Shown: positions 26,988-34,756 of the stretch, piece after piece
Numbering within the stretch: position 1 is the stretch's first letter
Layout: each line of letters begins with the position of its first letter
Assembly: GCA_964242575.1 (NCBI GenBank)
Contig: CAXTCN010000008.1
Span: 1 to 64,000, forward strand
DNA length: 64,000 bases
Source of the DNA: JANPPS01 sp964242575
GTDB taxonomy: Bacteria; Pseudomonadota; Alphaproteobacteria; Acetobacterales; Acetobacteraceae
Direction: 5' to 3'
Position numbers and translations under genes: made by a program
The notes under the pieces: generated by a model
What the model saw: the letters and a program-made list of their open reading frames with translations, nothing else
Told to the model about the DNA's origin: nothing
Database searches by the model: none

Positions 26988-28346
26988 ATGTGCCGTGGCG
27001 ACGTGACCGATCCCTCCAAAACCCTGTGGCTCCGCAACCCGCTCGCCGTGCTGGGTGACGCGCCGGGCGGCATCGTCGTGCAAGGCGGACGCATCGCCGA
27101 GCTGGTGCCCGAGGGCGGCGCGCCGTCCATGCCGGCCAAGGCGTTCGACGCCAGCCAGCATGTCGTGATCCCCGGCCTGATTAATACGCACCACCATTTC
27201 TACCAGACCCTGACCCGCGCCTTCCCGCCAGCGCTGGACCGCACGCTGTTCCCCTGGCTTCAGGCGCTGTATCCCGTGTGGGCGCGGCTGACGCCGGACG
27301 CTCTGGACGCGGCGGCGACGGTGGCCCTGGCCGAGCTGCTGCTGTCCGGCTGCACCACCACCACGGATCACCACTACGTGTTCCCGGCCGGCCTCGATGA
27401 CGCCATCGACATCGAGGCTGCCGCCGCCGCGCGGCTCGGCATCCGGGCGGTGCTGACGCGAGGCTCCATGGACCTGTCGGAGCGGGACGGCGGGCTGCCG
27501 CCAGACAGCGTCGTGCAGGACGCCGACACGATCCTCGCTGACAGCGAGCGGCTGATTGCCCGCTACCATGACCCGGCGCCGCACGCGATGCTGCAAATCG
27601 CCTTGGCGCCGTGCTCGCCGTTCTCGGTCACCACCGGGCTGATGCGCCGGACGGCCGAGTTGGCGGCGCGCACCGGCGTGCGGCTGCACACCCACTTGGC
27701 CGAAACCGCGGACGAGGCCGCGTTCTGCCAGGCCCGGTTCGGCTGCTCGCCGCTCGACTACCTGGAGAACTGCGGCTGGCTGCGGCCCGGCACCTGGCTC
27801 GCGCACGGCATCCACTTCTCCGCCCCCGAGATCACCCGGCTGGCGGCGGGCGGGGTGGGGGTGACGCACTGCCCATGCTCAAACCAGGCGCTCGCGTCCG
27901 GCGCCTGCCCGGTGTGCGCGTTGGAGCGGGCCGGGGCAGCGGTCGGCTTGGGAGTGGACGGCTCGGCGTCCAACGACGCGTCCAACCTGATGCAGGAGGT
28001 GCGGGCGGCGTTCCTGTTGCAGCGGCACGTGAACGGCATCGAGGCGGTCAGTCATTTGGACGCGTTGCGCTGGGCCACCGCCGGGTCCGCTGCCTGCCTG
28101 GGCCGGCCGGAGTTGGGCCGGATCGTGCCCGGCGCCGCTGCGGACCTGGCGTTTTTCAAGCTGGACGAGCTGCGGTTCAGCGGGGCAGGGGACCCGCTGG
28201 CGGCGCTGGTGCTGTGCGGGGCGCACCGGGCGGACCAGGTGATGGTTGGTGGGCGGTGGGTGGTGGTGGACGGGGCGATTCCTGGCCTGGATGTTCAGGC
28301 ATTAATGGCGCGCCATGCTGGGGCGGCTAGAGGGCTGGCGATCTGA
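26988..28346 (+). CDS. 8-oxoguanine deaminase-like amidohydrolase
   Basis: About 452 residues of the TrzN/AtzB/cytosine-deaminase-like amidohydrolase group. Metal ligands: HxH in INTHHHFYQT, His in HTHLAE (about 240), a further His in HGIHFS, and the late Asp in GVDGSASNDASN. The HHHFYQTLTRAFP and VDGSASND segments are typical of 8-oxoguanine deaminase, which makes urate from 8-oxoguanine; ordinary guanine deaminase is the alternative. The start is uncertain (ATG 26988, GTG 27003). It is divergent from the NCS2-uricase pair, and its product would be the uricase substrate. Confidence 0.87.
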   Translation: MCRGDVTDPSKTLWLRNPLAVLGDAPGGIVVQGGRIAELVPEGGAPSMPAKAFDASQHVVIPGLINTHHHFYQTLTRAFPPALDRTLFPWLQALYPVWARLTPDALDAAATVALAELLLSGCTTTTDHHYVFPAGLDDAIDIEAAAAARLGIRAVLTRGSMDLSERDGGLPPDSVVQDADTILADSERLIARYHDPAPHAMLQIALAPCSPFSVTTGLMRRTAELAARTGVRLHTHLAETADEAAFCQARFGCSPLDYLENCGWLRPGTWLAHGIHFSAPEITRLAAGGVGVTHCPCSNQALASGACPVCALERAGAAVGLGVDGSASNDASNLMQEVRAAFLLQRHVNGIEAVSHLDALRWATAGSAACLGRPELGRIVPGAAADLAFFKLDELRFSGAGDPLAALVLCGAHRADQVMVGGRWVVVDGAIPGLDVQALMARHAGAARGLAI

Positions 28347-28371
28347 ATGCGGGACCTCTGGCCCTCCGCTG

Positions 28372-28824
28372 CTACCCACGCGCGACCAACACCGTTCCCA
28401 CGACCAGCAAGGCGCAGCCGCCGACCCTCAGCAGGGTGGCGTCGCGCTGCGCGAAGCCAAACAGGCCGTAATGGTCGAGCGCCACCGCGGCAATGGTGCC
28501 GCCCGTGACCGTCAAGGCGCTGAACAACGCAGCGCCAGCCGCGCCGGCTGCCAGCAGCACGGAGAACGCGGTGAGCGCCTGCACGGCGCCGCCCACCCAG
28601 GCCCACCACGGTATCCCGGCAAGTGCTTCGGAAGACGGCCGGGTTGAAAAGGCCCCGCCAACCAGCGCAAGCACAAGAAGGGCGGCAACTCCAATGGCTT
28701 GGATAAGAAGTGCCGCCAACATGCGGTGTTCGGCGAACGTTTTGCCGAGCGTTGTATTCATGCCGACCGCGACGTTGGTCACGGCGCCTCCCAGAATACC
28801 GATGGAGTAAAGCAGGAAACCCAT
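28372..28824 (-). CDS. DMT-family inner-membrane transporter (DUF606/YdcZ type)
   Basis: 150 residues, the normal size for this half-length family. It has five hydrophobic segments (MGFLLYSIGILGGAV; MLAALLIQAIGVAALLVL; WAWVGGAVQALTAFSVLLA; the glycine-rich FSALTVTGGTIAAVALDHYG; LLRVGGCALLVVGTVL). The function is not known beyond membrane transport. The start is ATG 28824; the open frame continues upstream to 28914 only because it joins a transposase remnant in the same frame. It is convergent with the deaminase. Confidence 0.82.
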   Translation of the reverse strand: MGFLLYSIGILGGAVTNVAVGMNTTLGKTFAEHRMLAALLIQAIGVAALLVLALVGGAFSTRPSSEALAGIPWWAWVGGAVQALTAFSVLLAAGAAGAALFSALTVTGGTIAAVALDHYGLFGFAQRDATLLRVGGCALLVVGTVLVARG

Positions 28825-28875
28825 GTTGATCCTTGATAATGGCGGCTTAGCGCTAGGGAGGAGATAGTATGAACG

Positions 28876-28995
28876 CCACGTGGGTCCATTCAGCAGCTTG
28901 TCCAGCAACACCAAATCGTACGGCAGCTCATGCGTCCGCCCAGGCGATAGGGTGAACGCGACAGCGCGGCCCAGCCTGTCAGTGCTCCTGCCAGC
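28876..28995 (-). pseudogene. Decayed IS5-type transposase fragment
   Basis: Reading minus from about 28995, 40 codons give GAGRS-TDRLGRAVAFTLSPG then RTHELPYDLVLLDKLL. This resembles the middle of IS5-family transposases, where a TDxLGRPVxFxLTPGN segment is followed by a helix ending in LL. Neither end of an element nor the rest of the DDE domain is present. It lies between the DMT transporter and the AT-rich Mrr gene and suggests a past insertion event. The match is from memory of the family and is short. Confidence 0.5.
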
Positions 28996-29157
28996 CCCGA
29001 TGATATCGCCGCACGAGACCGGCCAGGCGTCTCACGACGGTCCCGTTTTGCGGAGGAGGTGGAAGCTGATTTAACAAGCTGCGCTCGATCTAAAGCAATA
29101 TTGTCGTTTCTGTTACCAACTGGGTCTACAGGACCGCACGCAACAGGTGATTAAAAA

Positions 29158-30072
29158 ATGACAGTTGAGAAAAAAGTAACCTCAAAAGAGCGTGCAGCGA
29201 TTTTTCTAAAAGCGGCTTTTGAAGCCCTGCATGTAGCAGGAGGTAGTCTTCCACTCAAAGAAGTGAAACAAGAGGTGGAAAAACGGGTTACGATGACTTC
29301 GCATGATCGCGAAACTTACGAGAAAACTGGCTATGTTCGCTGGGAATCAATCCTACATTTTTACTCAATTGACTGTGTTAAAGCTGGCTTGATCCGCAAA
29401 CAGGGAGGGCTATGGCATCTCACGCCAGAGGGAGAAATCGCTCGACAACTCTCTGCAAAAGAGCTGTTGGATCAAGCAAGTCGAGGCTATCGCAAATGGA
29501 AATCTAACGAAAATACTAAGATACCACTTGGCTTGAACGACAGTGTCGCCGTGACTACCGAAATTGCAGAGAGTGTCGAGCGTTCGTTTGTCTTCGAGCG
29601 TGCCGAGGGTGATGCCCGAAGCGAGATCGAGCAACATGTCAGGGCGCTAGGTCCTTACGACTTTCAAGAGTTGGTTGCGGCAATGCTTCGTGCGATGGGC
29701 TATACGACGCCTTTCGTGGCCCCACTAGGACCCGATGGAGGCACTGACATACTGGCATATCCCGATCCAATCGGGGCCAAAACGCCGCACATCCGCGTCC
29801 AGGTCAAGCATCGACAGACCAACAAAGCCACACGCGAGGAGATCGCAGCGCTCCGGGGCATTATTAGAGGAGATCGCGAGATTGGTTTGTTCGTGTCATC
29901 CGGCGGCTTCACAAGTGAAGCGATGCGGGAGGCGCGAACAGGAGGAGTGCATATCGAGCTTATCGATCTGGACGGTTTTCTAAAGCAGTGGCTTACTTAC
30001 TACGAGCGTGTGTCAGAGGAAGACAAAGGTCTGCTGCGCCTGCGGCGTGTCTACTTTCTCGCGCCTGAGTAG
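29158..30072 (+). CDS. mrr: Mrr-like restriction endonuclease (type IV)
   Basis: 304 residues. An N-terminal winged-helix Mrr_N-type domain (about 10-110, with VRWESILHFYSIDCVKAGLI and GLWHLTPEGE) is followed by a linker and the PD-(D/E)XK Mrr_cat domain (about 160-275). The catalytic pieces are the Asp residues in GPDGGTDILAY and the Gln/Lys of VQVKHR near 215-217, then GLFVSSGGFTSEA. Mrr enzymes cut DNA with foreign methylation. Base use is foreign to the window: codons 2-21 are about 38% G+C. It sits alone, next to a transposase remnant, inside the purine region, so it was probably acquired horizontally. No modification gene is nearby. Confidence 0.9.
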   Translation: MTVEKKVTSKERAAIFLKAAFEALHVAGGSLPLKEVKQEVEKRVTMTSHDRETYEKTGYVRWESILHFYSIDCVKAGLIRKQGGLWHLTPEGEIARQLSAKELLDQASRGYRKWKSNENTKIPLGLNDSVAVTTEIAESVERSFVFERAEGDARSEIEQHVRALGPYDFQELVAAMLRAMGYTTPFVAPLGPDGGTDILAYPDPIGAKTPHIRVQVKHRQTNKATREEIAALRGIIRGDREIGLFVSSGGFTSEAMREARTGGVHIELIDLDGFLKQWLTYYERVSEEDKGLLRLRRVYFLAPE

Positions 30073-30218
30073 GATAAGCGACACTTCGGATTTTGCCGAC
30101 TCAGGATGGTTGTTCACTTTTGCTGAGCTAGTTGTTTTGAATATAGGCTCAATGCACGAATGTAATGCAAGCACCTGCCTGCTGCCTGTATGAACGCTCT
30201 GATTTACGGGACTGTCGC

Positions 30219-32864
30219 CTAAGGTTGCCCTCCTTGCAGCGTAGCCCAGACGCAATCTGGAGTGAGTGGCGCAGTAAAACGAATCATAGTCGCGTCCGTC
30301 AGTGCGTTAGCCATAGCAGCGCCAACAGGATTGAACGGGCTTTCACTCATGCTCTTAGCGCCGAACGGCCCAAACGCATCGTAAGTGTCCGCAAACAGCA
30401 CCTCCGTCACAGGCACATCCGCCCAAGCCGGAACGCGGTAGTGCCGAAACGCCCCGTTCTGCACCGCCCCATCCACACCCACGCGCAAATCCTCGAACAG
30501 CACAGCCCCCAACGCCTGCGCCACCCCGCCCTCGATCTGTCCACGGCACTGCGCTGTGTTCAGCGCCCGCCCAGCATCCGCGGCATGGACGCTCTGCAAA
30601 ATGCGGATCTCCCCCGTGTCCCGGTTCACCGCAATCCGGAAGCCATGCACGTTGAACGCCACCGAGCGCGGCGAGGCATCCGCCTTGCGCACCACCGCAA
30701 GCCCCGGCTCGGCCAGCTCGGGCAACGCAAGCGACGCCGCGCCGCGCCGCACCACCCCGTCCGCCAACTCGCATCCATCGCCCAGCCGTAGAGCGGCACG
30801 AGCCAGGATGCGCTCGCGCAGCGCCAACGCCGCCAGTTCCGTGGCGTGGACGGCCACCACGACCCCGGTGCTGCCGAACGCGCCGGTGTCGTGCCCCACT
30901 AAGTCAGTGTCGGACTGCCGCAGCCGGATGCGCTCCGGCTTCGTGCCCAGCACCGTAGCAGCCACTTGGCGGTGCACGGTCGAGGTGCCGTTGCCGAACT
31001 CCGCCGTCCCGACATGCAGGTCGTAGCAGCCGTCCGGCGCCAGGCGCAGTTGGGACTCGGCGCGGTGGCCGAACGGCGGCCCGGCGTCCAGCATCGCCAT
31101 CGCCATGCCCTGGCCTATCGCCCAGCCTTCCGGCGCAGGCTCCCCACGGCCGCTCGCCAGCGCCGCCTGCACCAGGTCCAGGCATTGGTCCAGCCCGTAG
31201 CTGCCGAACTCCACGTCGTCCAGCGCGGCGTGCGCCCCCACCAGCGCGTCTCCCGGGCGCACCATGTTGCGGCGGCGCATCTCGAACGGGCACAGGCCCA
31301 GGCGCCGGGCCAATGCGTCGATGGCCTGCTCCATCGCGAATACGGTCTGGCTCAGGCCATAGCCGCGGAATGCCCCGGCCGGGACGGTGTTGGTGTACAC
31401 GCACACGCCGTGCGCCGCCTTGTTGGGGCAGCGGTAGATGCCCAGCACCTCGTTGCAGGCGTGGTGCAGCACGGCCGGGCCGTGGTTGCCGTAGGCGCCG
31501 GTGTTGGACACCACATCGAGCTGCAATGCCGTCAGCGTGCCATCCGTGCGGGCGCCGGCGCGAACCGTGACGCGCATCGGGTGCCGGGTTGTGGTGGCGG
31601 TGAACTGTTCTGTCCGCGTCAGCTCCAACTGCACCGGCCGGCCGGTGCGGAGCGTCGCCAGCGCGCAAACGTCCTCCACCAGCATCTCCTGCTTGCCACC
31701 GAAGCCGCCGCCGACCCGTTCGCACAGCACGCGGATGCGGTGCGGCGCCCAGCCGAACAGGTCCGCCAGCGCCTGGCGCACCAGGAACGGCACCTGCGTG
31801 CTGGACCGCACCACCAGGCGGCCGTCCGTGTCCAGCCAAGTGATGCAGGCGTGGGTCTCCAGCGCCGCGTGCTGGATGCGCTGCAAGTCGCAGGTGACCT
31901 CCTCCACCACGGCGGCCTCGGCAAAGCCGGCCTGGACCGAGCCTGTTTGTCCCTCGACCCGGCCCACGATGTTGCGGCTGGCGTCCTCGATGCGGCTGCC
32001 GTGCTCCGGGTGCAGCAACGGCGCGCCCGGCTGCATGGCGGCGTCGGCGTCGAACACGGCGGGCAGCACGTCGTACTCCACGCGCAACGCGGCGCAGCCG
32101 GCCTCGGCGGCGGCCACGGTTTCGGCCACCACGGCGGCAACGCGCTGGCCGATGAACCGCATGGTGCTGTCCAGCAACCGGGTGTCATCCGGGTCGGCGC
32201 GGAAGTCCTCGTGCCGGGCGGTGGAAAACAGGCGGTCCGGCGCGTCCTCGTGCGTCAGCACCGCCACGACGCCCGGCACCGCCAACGCCGCCGTGCGGTC
32301 GATGGCGCGGACGCGGGCGTGTGCATGGGGCGAGCGCAGCAGGCTCAAATGCAGCAACCCCTCCGTCGCAACGTCGAGGGTGTAGCGCGCCTGTCCGGTC
32401 ACCACGGCCTCAGTGGCGGGCGCGCGTGCCCCGGACGGCGCGGGAACGCCCTGGATTGCGTCGGCGATGGCGCGGTACCCAGTGCAACGGCACAGGTTGC
32501 CCTGCATCGCCCGCGGCAGGTCCGCCCGTTGCGCGTCGTCCAGCACGCTCGCGGTCAGGATCATGCCCGGCGTGCAGAAGCCGCACTGGAAGCCCTGCGC
32601 CTCAGCGAAACTTTGCTGCAACGGGTGCAGCTCTCCATTGGCTAGGCCCTCGATAGTGGTGACCTGTCGCCCTTCGGCGCGAAACGCCGGCATGATGCAG
32701 CTATGGAACGCCACCCCGTCCAGCAGCACGGTGCACGCGCCGCAGTCCCCGGCGTCGCAGCCTTTCTTGACCCCGAACCACCCAAGCTCCCGCAACAGCG
32801 TGCGCAGGCATTGGCCGGGGCGTGGGTCGGCGTGCTGCTGCCGGCCGTTCACGGATAGCTGCAT
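30219..32864 (-). CDS. Molybdenum hydroxylase, fused 2Fe-2S and molybdopterin subunits (probable xanthine dehydrogenase)
   Basis: 881 residues. Residues 1-150 hold two 2Fe-2S sites (GCDAGDCGACTVLLDG; QCGFCTPGM and GNLCRCTGY). The remainder is the Mo-cofactor domain with VGGGFGGKQE, AGAFRGYG, GNGTSTVHRQVA and the active-site Glu in AKSMSESPF. Usual xanthine dehydrogenases split these domains differently, so this resembles the Desulfovibrio aldehyde oxidoreductase layout plus a separate FAD subunit encoded just upstream. The ATG overlaps the FAD-subunit stop (TGATG). Neighbouring uricase and HIU/OHCU genes argue for xanthine or hypoxanthine as substrate; an aldehyde or N-heterocycle is possible. 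Confidence 0.88.
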   Translation of the reverse strand: MQLSVNGRQQHADPRPGQCLRTLLRELGWFGVKKGCDAGDCGACTVLLDGVAFHSCIMPAFRAEGRQVTTIEGLANGELHPLQQSFAEAQGFQCGFCTPGMILTASVLDDAQRADLPRAMQGNLCRCTGYRAIADAIQGVPAPSGARAPATEAVVTGQARYTLDVATEGLLHLSLLRSPHAHARVRAIDRTAALAVPGVVAVLTHEDAPDRLFSTARHEDFRADPDDTRLLDSTMRFIGQRVAAVVAETVAAAEAGCAALRVEYDVLPAVFDADAAMQPGAPLLHPEHGSRIEDASRNIVGRVEGQTGSVQAGFAEAAVVEEVTCDLQRIQHAALETHACITWLDTDGRLVVRSSTQVPFLVRQALADLFGWAPHRIRVLCERVGGGFGGKQEMLVEDVCALATLRTGRPVQLELTRTEQFTATTTRHPMRVTVRAGARTDGTLTALQLDVVSNTGAYGNHGPAVLHHACNEVLGIYRCPNKAAHGVCVYTNTVPAGAFRGYGLSQTVFAMEQAIDALARRLGLCPFEMRRRNMVRPGDALVGAHAALDDVEFGSYGLDQCLDLVQAALASGRGEPAPEGWAIGQGMAMAMLDAGPPFGHRAESQLRLAPDGCYDLHVGTAEFGNGTSTVHRQVAATVLGTKPERIRLRQSDTDLVGHDTGAFGSTGVVVAVHATELAALALRERILARAALRLGDGCELADGVVRRGAASLALPELAEPGLAVVRKADASPRSVAFNVHGFRIAVNRDTGEIRILQSVHAADAGRALNTAQCRGQIEGGVAQALGAVLFEDLRVGVDGAVQNGAFRHYRVPAWADVPVTEVLFADTYDAFGPFGAKSMSESPFNPVGAAMANALTDATMIRFTAPLTPDCVWATLQGGQP

Positions 32865-33673
32865 CAGGCGGCCAACTCGTGCAGCAGCTCGGCGGCCAGG
32901 CGCCGGGTCATGTGCCGCCGCCATGCTGGCGCGCCGTGCACGTCGTCGAACCACAGCGCGTCCGGCAGCGCGGCGATGCGCTCGTCCTGGGTTGCGGGGC
33001 CGGGCGGTTCGGGCCATGCCATGTGCACCGGCCGGGTCGTGCTGGCGGTGATGGTCAGGCGGTAGGCGCCCGTCCGGTCGATGGTTGCCGCCAGAAGCGC
33101 CGCGGACCGGCCCAAGCTGGTCAACGATGCCTTGCGCAGCGCGACCCGGCGGCACAGCGCCTCGGTGGGCAGGTCAATCGCGCGCAGCACCTCATCCGGG
33201 CGCAGGACCGTACGCTGCGGCCCCAGGACGAACTCCGCCATCGGCACCTGCCGCTCGCCACCCGGCAGCCAAATCACGGCGACACCGTCCAGCGCGACCG
33301 TGAGCGTCAGCATCGGCGCGGCGGGCAGGGCCAGGCATATGTTGCCGCCCACGGTGGCGGCGTTCCATACCTTGAACGATCCCGACAACGCCCGGCAGCA
33401 CTCGCCGATCAATGGCGCGGCGCTCCACGCTGGCGGCAGCTTGGCCGACGCTGCCTCGGCCAGCGTGCAGGTGGCGGCGATGCGCAGCCCGGCCGCCGAC
33501 ACCTCCAGCGGCGACCACCCGAGCGCATGCAGGTCAATCAGGCGGCCCGCGGCGGCCTGCGGCTCCGAAAACAGCCAGGTCCCGCCCGCCAGCATGACGT
33601 CCCGTTCCCGCCACGGCGGCACGTCTGCACGGGTCGCGGGCCGGAGCAGGTGCTCGACAGAAATCAGGTCCAT
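32864..33673 (-). CDS. FAD-binding subunit of the molybdenum hydroxylase
   Basis: 269 residues of the CoxM/XdhB-type FAD family that carries electrons from the iron-sulfur domains to NAD or oxygen. FAD contacts are seen in MLAGGTWLFSEP near residue 30 and in the NAATVGGNICLALPAAP loop. The ATG at 33673 has GGAAGG seven bases upstream; a TTG at 33691 is less likely. It is between the fused OHCU/HIU enzyme (42 bases upstream) and the Mo-FeS subunit (1-base overlap), making a three-gene purine operon. It lacks the usual CO-dehydrogenase-flavoprotein C-terminal length by a little but has the expected C-terminal helices (MTRRLAAELLHEL). Confidence 0.88.
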   Translation of the reverse strand: MDLISVEHLLRPATRADVPPWRERDVMLAGGTWLFSEPQAAAGRLIDLHALGWSPLEVSAAGLRIAATCTLAEAASAKLPPAWSAAPLIGECCRALSGSFKVWNAATVGGNICLALPAAPMLTLTVALDGVAVIWLPGGERQVPMAEFVLGPQRTVLRPDEVLRAIDLPTEALCRRVALRKASLTSLGRSAALLAATIDRTGAYRLTITASTTRPVHMAWPEPPGPATQDERIAALPDALWFDDVHGAPAWRRHMTRRLAAELLHELAA

Positions 33674-33715
33674 GCGCAAACCTTCCGGCAACTCGCGCGC
33701 CCGCGCAACACGGGT

Positions 33716-34561
33716 TCAGCTCCCGCGGTAGGTGCTGTAGCCGAACGGCGCGAGCAAAAGCGGCACATGGTAGTGCGCTTCCGCGTCGGCCACCACGAAA
33801 CGGACCGGGACCACCGTGTGGAAACAGGCGACGCCACGCGCGGCGAAGTATGCCCCGGCGTCGAAGCCCAGCTCGTACTGCCCCTGCCGCAGCGGCCCGC
33901 CGGACAGCAGCGGCTGGCCCGTGCGCCCATCGTCGTTGGTGAGCCACGCGACGGCCTCGTTGTCCTCCTGCCGCAAGGTCAGCCGCAGTCCCGCCGCCGG
34001 CTGCCCGGTTGCGGTATCGAGCACGTGGGTGCTGAGCGTGCCGTCCGTCGCCGGCGCGCCCGGCCCCTCCACCCGCTGCACGAGGCGCAGGCGCGTGATG
34101 TGCCCGATCTCCGCCAGCGCCGTGCCGAGCTCCGCGTCCGGCGCGCTGTCGAGCCGTACATGCAGCGTGCGCAGGACGTTGGCGGCGGTGTGGCGGCGCA
34201 CGCAGACAATGAACGGGTAGCCGAACCGCGCGCGGTAGGCCTCGTTCAGCGCCGGCAGCGTGTCCACGCTCGCCAGCCCAAGCGCCGCCTGTTCTTCCCG
34301 GGACTCCCGCGTGAGACCGGCCGGGAGCGAACCGGACTGCAACTCCGGATGACCGTTTAGGAAGCTGATCTGCTGCTGGAGGGGCGCCGTCCGCACCTGC
34401 TGCATCAACGTGCCGTGCAGTTGGGCCACCGTAGAAAACGGCCGGTGCGCGGCCGCTCCGGCGGCGACCCAGGGCGCATGCTCGAACACCCCGTCAAGCT
34501 TGCCGGCGAAGGTCTCGGCTGGCGCGGCATTGAGCAGGTCGAGGCTGATGCGTTCGGTCAT
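33716..34561 (-). CDS. Bifunctional OHCU decarboxylase / 5-hydroxyisourate hydrolase
   Basis: 281 residues combining two urate-pathway enzymes. Residues about 8-165 are OHCU decarboxylase (HAPWVA, the NGHPEL motif with catalytic His, and FIVCVRRHTA). Residues about 172-281 are a transthyretin-like HIU hydrolase starting LSTHVLDTATGQPA and ending in the diagnostic YRGS tetrapeptide. HIU made by uricase would be opened to OHCU and decarboxylated to S-allantoin by one chain. The same domain order occurs in plant allantoin synthase. It is the first gene of the operon with the Mo hydroxylase. ATG 34561 is the only good start. Confidence 0.93.
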   Translation of the reverse strand: MTERISLDLLNAAPAETFAGKLDGVFEHAPWVAAGAAAHRPFSTVAQLHGTLMQQVRTAPLQQQISFLNGHPELQSGSLPAGLTRESREEQAALGLASVDTLPALNEAYRARFGYPFIVCVRRHTAANVLRTLHVRLDSAPDAELGTALAEIGHITRLRLVQRVEGPGAPATDGTLSTHVLDTATGQPAAGLRLTLRQEDNEAVAWLTNDDGRTGQPLLSGGPLRQGQYELGFDAGAYFAARGVACFHTVVPVRFVVADAEAHYHVPLLLAPFGYSTYRGS

Positions 34562-34756
34562 GGCGGACCCTAACGCAGTCCGTGCCGCACCGCCTACCGG
34601 TCCGGTCCTTCAACCGCACCTGGAAACTTGGCCGCCGGCAACGCACGAAAATTTGCGCCGGTAATGAGCGCGCTGTGACGCGGGTCACATCTGTTCCGAT
34701 ATCGATTCGGCAATGCTCCCTCGCCACGCCAGCGTCGGCAAACAGGAGGATATGTC

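Noticed and set aside
30966..34360. Two long plus-strand open frames opposite the molybdenum hydroxylase operon
   Set aside because: Arg/Gln/His-rich translations without domains, typical of antisense reading of GC-rich genes.
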